From positions 62,001 to 126,000 of the forward strand of contig CAZJVS010000003.1 of the NCBI GenBank assembly GCA_964549445.1: DNA of 64,000 nucleotides, in the 5' to 3' direction. Shown here in pieces: positions 22,990 through 31,602 of the stretch. The stretch is from SpSt-539 sp964549445. Its GTDB lineage: Bacteria > Planctomycetota > Phycisphaerae > UBA1845 > UTPLA1. How positions within the stretch are numbered: position 1 is the stretch's first letter; each line of letters begins with the position of its first letter. The notes beneath the pieces are model-generated. The model did not search any database. It saw only the letters and a program-made list of their open reading frames with translations, and was not told the DNA's origin. The position numbers and the translations under genes were made by a program.

Positions 22990-25900
22990 TTAGAGGGGGC
23001 GAACGGCGATAATCGTCGCGTGGCCTTCGATGTCGGTGGACTCGGGGGCGGCGCCAGACGGGGCGGCTGCAGTCAGCTTCGTAGCCAGCGTTTCGCCGGC
23101 GATGTAGTCGCCGAACCGCTTGACGACGGCGGCGATTGTGTCATCGCCGGAGATGCCCAGTTCGATTCGCTGTTCGTAGCGGAGCTGTAACTTCTTCCGC
23201 AATTGCTGGACGTGGTGGACGATCTCGCGGGCGAGGCCTTCGCTGCGGAGATCGTCGTTGATCTCGGTGCTTAGCACGACGACGGCGTGTCGGCCCTGGG
23301 CGGCGGCCCAGCCGGGCTTGGCGGTCAGGCCGATCTGGACATCGTCGCCCGTGAGTTCGACAGCTTTGCCGTCGATGGTGATAGCGATCTTGCCAGCCGT
23401 GTCGAGTTCGCGGCGGAGGGCGGCCGGGTCAGCGGCCTTCGACAGAAATTCCTTGATCCGGGGCGCGAGCGGGCCGAACTTGGGGCCGATGGCTTTGAAG
23501 TTGGGTGCGATGCGGTATTCGACGTACTTGTCGGCCTCGCTGATGAAGGCGACGTTTTTGACGTTTAGCTCGTCGGCGATCGGGGCCTTGTGGGTTTCGA
23601 GCCAGCCGAGCAGCGTGCGATCGGCGACGACGATCTCGACCTGTCGCAGCGGCTGGCGGACGCGGAGCTTGGCCTCGGCGCGGGCGGCGCGGCCGAGCGA
23701 GACGATCTCTCGAACAGTGGCGGCCTCGCGGATGAGGGCGTCGTCGATCAGTGCGGCATCGGCGGCCGGGTAATCGCAGAGGTGAATGCTCTCGGGTGCG
23801 GAGGCGTCGGCCGTGCGGACAAGATTCTGATAGATCGTCTCGGCATAGTAGGGGACGAAGGGAGCAATCAGCTTCGCGGTCGTGAGCAAACATTCGTAAA
23901 GCGTCGCGTAGGCGGCCTGCTTATCGGGGCCCATGCCGGCGGCCCAAAAGCGGTCGCGGCTGCGGCGGACGTACCAGTTTGAGAGCACATCGACGAAGTC
24001 GATCAGCTCGCGGGCGGCGGCGAAGTTGTCGTAGGCGTCCATGTGGCGGCGGACTTCGCGCGTCGTGCGATGAAGCTCGGCGAGGATCCAGCGGTCGAGT
24101 TCGGTCAAGACACCCCCGAGCCCCCCCTTGCCAAGGGGGGGAGAGCCCGGCGACCACTTGTCGATGTTCGCGTAGATGACGAAGAACGAGTAGACGTTGT
24201 AGAGCCGGATGAGGAAATCGCGCTGGCTTTCGGCAATGGCGCGTTCCTGGAAGCGCGTGCTGGTCCACGGGGCTTGGGCTGAGAAGAAATACCAACGCAT
24301 CGCGTCAGCGCCTTCCTTGTCGAAGATGTAGCTTGGCTCCTTGTAGTTGCGCTTCGACTTGCTGAGCTTCTGGCCGTCTTCGCCGAGGATGAGGCCGAGG
24401 ACGATGCAATTGCGGAAGGGGTGGGGGAACTCCGTCGTCATTCCGCAGAACTCTTCCGGCCCGCCATCTGGGCGCACGGTCGCGACGGCTTTGCCGGAGA
24501 AGGGCACCCCTGATTGCTGCTTCATCAAACGGAGCATCTGCTCCATCGCATCGAGGCGATCCGGCAAAACGCCCTTCGCCCGCGCGTCGGCGAGCATCTG
24601 GTCCACGTCGATCTCGTTGCGTCTGTCGCTGAACAGAAGCGTGCTGATCGCCACGAGCGCGTAGAACCAGCCGCGGGTCTGGTCGATGGCTTCGCTGATG
24701 AAGTCAGCCGGGAGGAGCTTCGAGAACTTCTCGATGCTGCCCGCTTTGTGCGGGAAGCCCCACTGGGCGAAGGGCATGCAGCCGGCATCGAACCAACAGT
24801 CGATGACCTCGGGGACGCGGCGCATCTNNNNNNNNNNNNNNNNNNNNNNNNNNNNNNNNNNNNNNNNNNNNNNNNNNNNNNNNNNNNNNNNNNNNNNNNN
24901 NNNNNNNNNNNNNNNNNNNNNNNNNNNGGCATGCAGCCGGCATCGAACCAACAGTCGATGACCTCGGGGACGCGGCGCATCTTCGCGCCCAGGGCGTGCG
25001 GGCTATCGTAGGTCCAGGCGTCGATGTAGGGCTTGTGTACCTGGAGATGGTCCGACAGTGTCGCGTCTTCGGATTTCTTCCCGGCCCAAAGTCCGCCGTC
25101 GGTGGCGCCTGGCTTCTTTCTCAACTCGTCGAACGAGCCGATCGCCTCCATCCTGTTGGTCTTTTCGCAGACCCAGATCGGCAGCGGCGTGCCCCAGAAG
25201 CGCTCGCGCGAAAGGGCCCAGTCAACGTTTGACTCGAGAAACTTGCCGAAGCGGCCGGCTTTGATGTGGTCGGGCAGCCAGTTGATCGCATTGTTGTTGG
25301 CGAGCATGGCGTCGACGAACTTCGTCGTGCGGACGAACCAGCTCTTGCGCGGGTACTGGATGAGCGGGTCCTGGTCGGCCCGCCAGCAAAACGGATACTC
25401 GTGGCGGTACTGCTCCTGGTGGAGCAGCAGGCCGCGGTCTTTAAGCTCGTGGATGATGTCCTTGTCGGCCTCTTTGACCCAGCGGTCTCGATACTTGGCG
25501 GGGGCTTCGTCGGTGAACTTGCCGTCGGGGCCGACGGCACAGAGGAGAGGCACAGCATGCTCGTCGTTGAAGCGCTTACGCTCTTCCTGCATCAGGTCGA
25601 AGTCGACTTCACCAAAAGCGGGGGCCTCGTGGACCAGACCAGTGCCGCTCTCGAGCGTCACGAAGTCAGCGTGCAGGACGCGCCAAGCAATGTGTTCATC
25701 ACCGCCTGCGCGCAGCGCTGATTTTCGATCGCCCAGCTTGGCGTGGTAGTTGTCGAACGGCGGCGTGTAGCGCAGGCCGACCAGCTCGCTACCCTTTACG
25801 CGGTTCTCCAGCACCCATTCGCGCTTGGCCTTTTTGCCGATCTGGCCGACCAGCTCAGCCGCAAGGATCAACCGCTCGCCGGTCTTCTCGTCGTGCACGA

Positions 25901-26663
25901 TCCCGTATTCGAAATCCTTGTTGACGGCCGCGAACGTGTTGCTGATGAGCGTCCACGGCGTCGTCGTCCAGACGAGCAAACTCGTTTTCTCAGCGATGCC
26001 TGCCTTCTTTGCCCGCTCGTCCATGACGATCGGAAAGCGGACGAAGACGCTCGGGTCGTCCACCTCGCGGTAGCCCTGGCCGACTTCGCCGGCCGAGAGA
26101 GCCGTGCCGCCCTGTGCCCACCACCAGACGACCTTGTGGCCCTGGTAGAGCAGGCCGCGGTCGAAGAGGGTCTTGAGCGACCACCAGACGCTCTCGACGT
26201 AGCTCTGGTGATAGGTGACGTAGGCCTCGTCGAGGTTGACCCAGAAGCCGAGGCGGCGGGTGAGCGTCTCCCACTCCTTTGTATAGCGAAAGACGGATTC
26301 GAGGCATTTGCGGTTGAACTTCTCGATGCCGTACTGCTCGATCTCGTCCTTGCCATGGATGCCGAGTTCCTTGCAGACCTCGACTTCGACCGGCAGGCCG
26401 TGCGTGTCCCAGCCGGCCTTCCGCTCGCAGTAGTAGCCGCACATGGTGCGATAGCGAGGAAACAGGTCCTTGATCGCACGTGTCAGGCAGTGGCCGGGGT
26501 GGGGCAGCCCATTGGCGGTGGGCGGGCCTTCGTAAAAGACAAACGGCTTGCCGCCGCGGCGGCGTTCAAGCGACTTTTCGTAAATGCGGTTCTTGTCCCA
26601 GAAGGCGAGCACGTCGCGCTCGGCGGCGGGAAAGTCGAATTCGGCCGGTACTTCCTTGAACAT
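22990..26663 (-). CDS. ileS: Isoleucyl-tRNA synthetase, interrupted by an assembly gap
   Basis: Class I synthetase charging tRNA-Ile. The HIGH box is seen as LPHPGH near residue 60, the KMSKS box as LSKSK, and the editing (CP1) domain lies between. The coding frame is interrupted by 100 N with a 55-nt duplicate. Removing 155 nt (24828-24982) restores one open frame of 1173 codons including the stop, that is 1172 residues, with the sequence running ...IDCWFDAGCM|PFAQWGF.... Length, C-terminal layout and lack of a C-terminal zinc-finger Cys set suggest the longer eukaryote-like type. The start ATG at 26663 opens with FKEVPAEFDFPAAE, as in that type. Confidence 0.95.
24773..24827. repeat. Left copy of 55-nt assembly duplicate
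   Basis: Identical to 24928-24982 and abutting the N-run. Both copies encode the same ileS segment (around residues MRRVPEVIDCWFDAGC). Exactly 55 nt is a common assembler k-mer overlap, so this is an unmerged contig end. Confidence 0.9.
24828..24927. other. 100-N scaffold gap, probably spurious
   Basis: Exactly 100 N. Because both flanks carry the same 55 nt and the ileS frame is restored by collapsing them, no sequence is missing here. Confidence 0.95.
24928..24982. repeat. Right copy of 55-nt assembly duplicate
   Basis: Second copy of the 55-nt overlap, directly after the N-run. See the gap entry: one copy plus the N-run should be deleted. Confidence 0.9.
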
Positions 26664-26735
26664 TCACGGCTCCTGCTCGATCCGCCACACGCGCGCGGCA
26701 TCGGCGGAGCGAAACGATCGGCCAGTATAGCGAAA

Positions 26736-26750
26736 TTCGGTCGAACCGAA
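26736..26750. promoter_or_regulatory. Dyad upstream of ileS, near its likely -10
   Basis: TTCGGT-CGA-ACCGAA, a perfect 6-bp inverted repeat. On the minus strand it ends 6 bp before TATACT (complement of 26724-26729), the best -10 candidate for ileS, and would lie over the -35 to spacer region. A repressor site is possible but unproven. Confidence 0.3.
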
Positions 26751-26832
26751 GCGGATGCGGGCGAACGGGGAACCCGGCAGAATGGGCGGCGTCTAATAAA
26801 CCGCCGACTCGTTCGTAGTACCTGTTGAACGT

Positions 26833-26881
26833 GTGGCACCGGTTTTGAACCGGTGAGGCGCGGGCCGGATGCCCGTGCCAC
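26833..26881. repeat. Three-armed inverted-repeat element
   Basis: Outer stem GTGGCAC (26833-26839) with GTGCCAC (26875-26881). Inside are two hairpins, ACCGGTT-TTG-AACCGGT (26838-26854) and CGGGC/GCCCG (26861-26875), some bases being shared. Such cloverleaf-like palindromes resemble REP-type repeats. It lies 12 bp before the sigma-factor start codon, so it would be in the 5' untranslated region. Only one copy is in the window. Confidence 0.5.
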
Positions 26882-26893
26882 GAAGGGAGCCGC

Positions 26894-27433
26894 ATGGACG
26901 AGCCCGATCGCCGCGACTGGCTGGACGACCTACTCGCCCGCTACGAGGGGCCGCTGCTGCGTTACGTCGCGCGACTGACGGGCGACGGCGAGCGCGCCCG
27001 CGACATCGTGCAGGACGCGTTTGTGCGGCTGGTCCGGGAGCGCCCGGGGGTGATCGAGAACCACACGGCCGAGTGGCTCTATGCCGTCTGTCGCAACCGT
27101 GCGATCGACGTGCATCGCAAGGAGCGCCGCATGAAACCGATGATGCTGGTCGAGATGGAGACGACACCGGCGATGGAATCGCCGGCCGACACGATCGAAC
27201 AGCGCGACAGCGCGTCGTTGGTGATGAAGCTGCTGACGGCGTTGCCGGAGAATCAGCAGGAGGTCGTGCGGCTGAAATTCCAGGATGGTTTGAGCTACAA
27301 GGAGATCGCCGGCGTGACGGGGCTGAGCGTGTCGAACGTCGGCTTCCTGATTCATACGGCCATCCGCGCACTTCGAACGCGACTTGAAGCCGGCACCGCT
27401 CAAACGCGGCCGACGGGGAAGGTGACGTCATGA
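26894..27433 (+). CDS. ECF sigma factor
   Basis: A group 4 sigma-70 factor of 179 residues. Region 2 is LLARYEGPLLRYVARLTGDGERARDIVQDAFVRL with the WLYAVCRNRAIDVHRKE DNA-melting helix; region 4 is LPENQQEVVRLKFQDGLSYKEIAGVTGLSVSNV, an intact helix-turn-helix. The ATG at 26894 has AGGGAG upstream. It overlaps the next gene by 4 bp, whose N-terminus looks like the cytoplasmic part of an anti-sigma factor, so the pair is probably a regulator and its membrane sensor. Confidence 0.92.
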   Translation: MDEPDRRDWLDDLLARYEGPLLRYVARLTGDGERARDIVQDAFVRLVRERPGVIENHTAEWLYAVCRNRAIDVHRKERRMKPMMLVEMETTPAMESPADTIEQRDSASLVMKLLTALPENQQEVVRLKFQDGLSYKEIAGVTGLSVSNVGFLIHTAIRALRTRLEAGTAQTRPTGKVTS

Positions 27434-29400
27434 CGATTGACTTGAACGATCCGCGATTGACGGCGTACGCGCTGGGCGAGTTGAGCGAGGCCGAGCGGGG
27501 CGAGGTTGAGTCGGCGCTGGCGGAGTCGCCGGCGGCGCGGGCGGACGTCGAGAAAACCCGGGAACTCACGGGGCTTCTGACATCGAGACTGAAATCCGAA
27601 GTGGCGCCGAAATTTGATGGGGAGCGAAAGGATCAGATTCGAGCCGGTATTGCGCCGGATAGACGCGGCCTCTGGAGCCACACCCACCGACTGATCAAAC
27701 CGATGGCTGCGATTGCGGCATCCGTTGTCCTCCTGGTGGGCGCGGCCTCCTTCTTCCTCCCAACCCTCTCGCGGGCGCGGAACCTCCGCACGTTTGGTTC
27801 GACCGCAGCACTTCGCTCGACCGGGAGTCAGTATCTTGCGCACAAGGCCGCCTCGCCATCGGCGTCGGATCGGTGGGAAGGGCTGGGGGCATGGGATCAA
27901 CTAGCGCGTCGAAACGAAGCGGCATTTGATGCGGGCAGTAAGGAACGACGTGCATGCACAGGGCCCGATTGGAACACCGAATCCTACCAACGAATTGAGG
28001 ACAACCCGTTCCTTACGGCCACGCAGAATCCGCTCTCGACATTCTCGATCGACGTCGACACGGCTTCCTACGCCAACGTCCGCCGCTTCCTGAACGCCGG
28101 CCGGTTGCCGCCGCCGGATGCCGTGCGGATCGAGGAGCTGCTCAACTATTTCACGTACGACTATCCGCCGCCGGCCGGGGGCGATGAGGCGGCGCCGTTT
28201 TCGGCGAACATGGAGGTGGCCGAGTGTCCGTGGTCGCCGACGCACCGGCTGGTGCGCATCGGCCTGAAGGGACGGACCATTGCCAGCGACCGGCGGCCGA
28301 AGTCAAACCTGGTGTTCCTGATCGACGTCTCCGGCTCGATGGACGAGCCGAACAAGCTGCCACTGGTGAAGCGGGCGATGCAGATGCTGACATCGCAGCT
28401 CGGTGAGAGCGACCGGGTGGCGATGGTGGTCTATGCCGGGTCGTCCGGGCTGGTTCTGCCCTCGACCACGGCCGACCACACGCAGGCGATCATGAACGCG
28501 ATCGAGAACCTCTCGGCCGGCGGCAGCACGAACGGCGGCGAGGGCATCAACCTCGCGTACGACATCGCCCAGCAGTATTTCGTGAAGGGCGGCGTCAATC
28601 GCGTCATCCTGTGCACCGACGGCGACTTCAACGTCGGCGTGACGAGCCCGGGCGACCTGACGCGGCTGATCGAGGAGAAAGCGAAGAGCGGAGTGTTCCT
28701 GTCGGTGTTTGGATTCGGAATGGGCAACCTGAAGGACAGCACGCTCGAGTCGCTGGCCGACAAGGGCAATGGCAACTACGGCTACATCGACACACTGAAC
28801 GAGGCCCGCAAGGTGTTCGTCGAGCAGCTTTCGGGGACGCTGGTGACGATCGCCAAGGATGTGAAGATCCAGGTCGAGTTCAACCCGGCGAAGGTCGCGG
28901 CCTACCGGCTGATCGGCTACGAGAATCGGCTGCTGCGGGCTGAGGATTTCAACAACGACCAGAAAGACGCCGGCGAAATCGGGGCGGGCCACACGGTGAC
29001 GGCGCTGTACGAACTTGTGCCGGTCGGGCAGCCGATCGCAAGTGGAGTTGATCCGCTGAAATATCAGCAACCGCCGGCGACGGCCGTAGCGGCGACAGGA
29101 TCGAACGAATCGCTGACTCTCAAGCTGCGTTACAAGCAGCCGGACGGCGAGACGAGCAAACTGCTCGAGTTCCCATCCACCGACAGCGGGAAGGCGTTCG
29201 CACAGGCGTCGCCGGACTTTCAGTTTGCGGCGGCGGTTGCGGGGTTCGGCATGCAGCTTCGCAACTCGCCGCACAAGGGGAGCTGGACGCTGAACGCGGT
29301 TCGCGAAGTGGCGCAGCAGAACCGCGCGGCGGACCCGTTCGGCTATCGGGCGGAGTTTACGGAGCTGGTCGGCAAGGCACGGGGGTTGGTCGCTCGCTGA
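27430..29400 (+). CDS. Membrane VWA protein with putative anti-sigma N-terminus
   Basis: 656 residues. The N-terminal 85 residues (LTAYALGELSEAERGEVESAL) match the helical opening of anti-sigma factors but lack a zinc-binding HxxxCxxC. A transmembrane helix spans about 91-111. A YfbK-type N-terminal region (NPFLTATQNPLSTFSIDVDTASYANVRRFL) is followed by a von Willebrand A domain with MIDAS DVSGSMDEPNKL at about residue 299 and a C-terminal DUF3520 segment. Coupling to the ECF sigma gene suggests that an outside event sensed by the VWA domain releases the sigma factor. This is inferred from arrangement. Confidence 0.85.
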   Translation: MTIDLNDPRLTAYALGELSEAERGEVESALAESPAARADVEKTRELTGLLTSRLKSEVAPKFDGERKDQIRAGIAPDRRGLWSHTHRLIKPMAAIAASVVLLVGAASFFLPTLSRARNLRTFGSTAALRSTGSQYLAHKAASPSASDRWEGLGAWDQLARRNEAAFDAGSKERRACTGPDWNTESYQRIEDNPFLTATQNPLSTFSIDVDTASYANVRRFLNAGRLPPPDAVRIEELLNYFTYDYPPPAGGDEAAPFSANMEVAECPWSPTHRLVRIGLKGRTIASDRRPKSNLVFLIDVSGSMDEPNKLPLVKRAMQMLTSQLGESDRVAMVVYAGSSGLVLPSTTADHTQAIMNAIENLSAGGSTNGGEGINLAYDIAQQYFVKGGVNRVILCTDGDFNVGVTSPGDLTRLIEEKAKSGVFLSVFGFGMGNLKDSTLESLADKGNGNYGYIDTLNEARKVFVEQLSGTLVTIAKDVKIQVEFNPAKVAAYRLIGYENRLLRAEDFNNDQKDAGEIGAGHTVTALYELVPVGQPIASGVDPLKYQQPPATAVAATGSNESLTLKLRYKQPDGETSKLLEFPSTDSGKAFAQASPDFQFAAAVAGFGMQLRNSPHKGSWTLNAVREVAQQNRAADPFGYRAEFTELVGKARGLVAR

Positions 29401-29441
29401 GCGGGTTTGTAGAAGCGAGCGTTCGCCGGTTCAATCCGTGC

Positions 29442-30764
29442 ATGCCGGCCGAACCCGTCGCCGCGATTGAGCGAAACCCCGCCTCGGCGAGGCGATTTCG
29501 CTGGGGGCTTGTCGCGTTCGTCCTGCTCGCGGGGGCCGCGGTCGGGATCAAGCGCGGCAGCGACATCTCCAAATTTGATTTCCGATGCTTTTACAAAGAC
29601 GCGGAGACGATCGCTTCCGGCGTCGACCTGACCCAGTCCACCTGGCTGGAATGGTATCTGCCCGGATTTCGCATTGCCCTCGCGCCGCTTGCGCACCATT
29701 CGATCCGAGAAGCGGCGGTCATCTGGAATGGCGTCAACTTGCTGGCCGCGATCGTCACCCTGTCGGCCCTGACGCACTGCATGTTGCTCATTCCATTCGG
29801 GGCAGCTCCGGCTCGACCGCCCGACGCCCGCGCGGAGTTTGATTCCCTGTTCGCGTTGGTGCTTGCGGGGTCGCTGGTTTTTTTCAACTTTCAGTGCAAT
29901 CAGATCAGCCTTTGGCCGCTGGCGGCGCTCTCGCTGGCGATGCTCGCGGCGATGCGACGGCGCTGGGTTCTGGTGGGCGTGTGGCTCGGCCTCGCGATTT
30001 TCATCAAGGTGCTTCCGGCGCTGCTGCTCGGATGGTGCGTGCTGCGGCGCCGCTTTGTCAGCGCAATCGTCGCCGTCGTCGTCCCGGTCGCGCTCTCATT
30101 CGGAATTGATGCCGCGGCAAACGGCCGGGGAGCGGCCTGGCGCCATCATGTGCAATGGTACCAGGTCGCGGTGTCCGGCAGCAGCGGTGCGTCGTTCGTC
30201 GAGTCCGGCCGCAACCTCCGCCATGAAAACCAGGGGTTGGCAGCGATCCTGGCGCGGCTGCTCCAGCCGCAGCCAACAGAGATGGCCAGTCCCCTTTCGC
30301 CCGAGTTTGATCGGCCGATGCATCCGGTCAACGTTGCTTCGTTCAGTGCCGGCACCATCCGCGGAATCTACCGCGCGATCGTGGGGGTCTCGTTTCTCTC
30401 GCTCGCATATATCACACTCCGCGCACCACGCAACGCTTCGGCCGAGTTCGGTCTCTTGGCGATCTGGTGTATCGCGATCATCTGGTTTGCGCCGCTGGCG
30501 CGGCAGTACTACGAAGTGTGGGCGCTGCCGGCGCTTTGCTTCCTGGCGGATCGCTGGTGGCGACACCGATCGGCGGGCACAAGCCGGGCGACCTGTTCGG
30601 CTGCAGCGATCGCGTGGATCGTTGGCCTGGTGGGTTGGGCCGTACCCGAGCTGCGGGCCATCGGCGTCAACCAGTGGGTGAATCTGGCGATCATGGCGGC
30701 GGTTGCAACGGAGATGTTTGCGACGGCCGCGTCGCCGAGCGCACCGGTGTTGCCCCGTCGGTAG
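29442..30764 (+). CDS. GT87 (DUF2029) polytopic mannosyltransferase-like protein
   Basis: 440 residues with about ten to twelve hydrophobic helices. DFRCFYKDAETIASGVDLT and WYLPGFRIALAPLAHHS early in the chain, and NFQCNQISLWPLAALSLAMLAA followed by FIKVLPALLLGWCVLRRR, match GT87/DUF2029, glycosyltransferases that use polyprenyl-phosphate mannose at the outer membrane face. Acceptor unknown. It begins 41 bp after the VWA gene and ends 6 bp before the protease gene. Confidence 0.8.
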   Translation: MPAEPVAAIERNPASARRFRWGLVAFVLLAGAAVGIKRGSDISKFDFRCFYKDAETIASGVDLTQSTWLEWYLPGFRIALAPLAHHSIREAAVIWNGVNLLAAIVTLSALTHCMLLIPFGAAPARPPDARAEFDSLFALVLAGSLVFFNFQCNQISLWPLAALSLAMLAAMRRRWVLVGVWLGLAIFIKVLPALLLGWCVLRRRFVSAIVAVVVPVALSFGIDAAANGRGAAWRHHVQWYQVAVSGSSGASFVESGRNLRHENQGLAAILARLLQPQPTEMASPLSPEFDRPMHPVNVASFSAGTIRGIYRAIVGVSFLSLAYITLRAPRNASAEFGLLAIWCIAIIWFAPLARQYYEVWALPALCFLADRWWRHRSAGTSRATCSAAAIAWIVGLVGWAVPELRAIGVNQWVNLAIMAAVATEMFATAASPSAPVLPRR

Positions 30765-30770
30765 GATGCA

Positions 30771-31598
30771 ATGATGGAACCGAACGAGATCCCGCCGCTG
30801 GCCCAACCGGTTGCGATTCCGTATGCGCGGCCGATTGAGGTGACGCCGACATTGCCGCCGGCCGGCCGGGCGGTGCTGCAGACCTTTATCGTTTTTGTGG
30901 TGTTCCTCGCATGGCAGATTTCCTACGGCCTCGTGTTCGCCGACCGCGTTCGAGCGATTCATCCGGCCGCCGTGCTGTATGTCCACGTAGTCGGGCTGGC
31001 GGTTTTGTCGCTTGCGGCCGTGGCAATTGTCACGGCCGGCGACCCAGCGCCACGTGCGGGATTGGGCCTGGCCGGGCCGTTTACATCGCGCGACATCGGG
31101 TTGGGGCTGCTATTCATCATCCCATGCTACGTCGCGAACATCGTCGTGAGTCTGATCTACGTTGCGACGTCAACGCTCGACGTTGAAAAGCTGGCTTCCG
31201 ACAAGATGGAGAATTTGGACATTCTTGGATCCATCTCACTTGCAGGCGTGCTGCCCGTATCGATTCTCATCGGCATTTACGAGGAGATTCTCTTTCGCGG
31301 ATTCCTGCTCTCCCGGATTCGGGCGGTCTTGGGCGGGGCGAACTCGGCGGCGGGGGCGACGCTTGCGGTGCTCGTTTCGTCGGTCCTCTTTGGCGCGGGC
31401 CACTACTATCAGGGCGTGTTGGGAGTCATGCAGACAACGGTGGTCGGGCTGGTGCTGGGAATTGTGGCCGTCCGTAGGCGGAGTATCTGGGCCTGCATCA
31501 TCGCGCATATCGGAATAGACACCCTGGGGCTGTTCCTTCTGAAGATCATTTGGCCAATGGTTCAAGAATATTTGCAAACCGCGACGCAGCCGGCCTGA
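30771..31598 (+). CDS. CPBP-family intramembrane protease
   Basis: A CAAX-protease/bacteriocin-processing family member of 275 residues with about eight helices. Motif 1 is EEILFRGFL (Glu-Glu and Arg), motif 2 FGAGHYYQG (His) and motif 3 AHIGIDTLG (His). The N-terminal 40 residues are Pro-rich and cytoplasmic. Possible targets are prenylated or membrane peptides; not determinable here. ATG 30771 is followed by a second ATG, either of which would work. Convergent with the M3 peptidase, 4 bp between stops. Confidence 0.9.
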   Translation: MMEPNEIPPLAQPVAIPYARPIEVTPTLPPAGRAVLQTFIVFVVFLAWQISYGLVFADRVRAIHPAAVLYVHVVGLAVLSLAAVAIVTAGDPAPRAGLGLAGPFTSRDIGLGLLFIIPCYVANIVVSLIYVATSTLDVEKLASDKMENLDILGSISLAGVLPVSILIGIYEEILFRGFLLSRIRAVLGGANSAAGATLAVLVSSVLFGAGHYYQGVLGVMQTTVVGLVLGIVAVRRRSIWACIIAHIGIDTLGLFLLKIIWPMVQEYLQTATQPA

Positions 31599-31602
31599 TG
31601 TG

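Noticed and set aside
24828..24982. Frame break or insertion in ileS
   Set aside because: Identical 55-nt flanks and restored frame show an assembly artefact.
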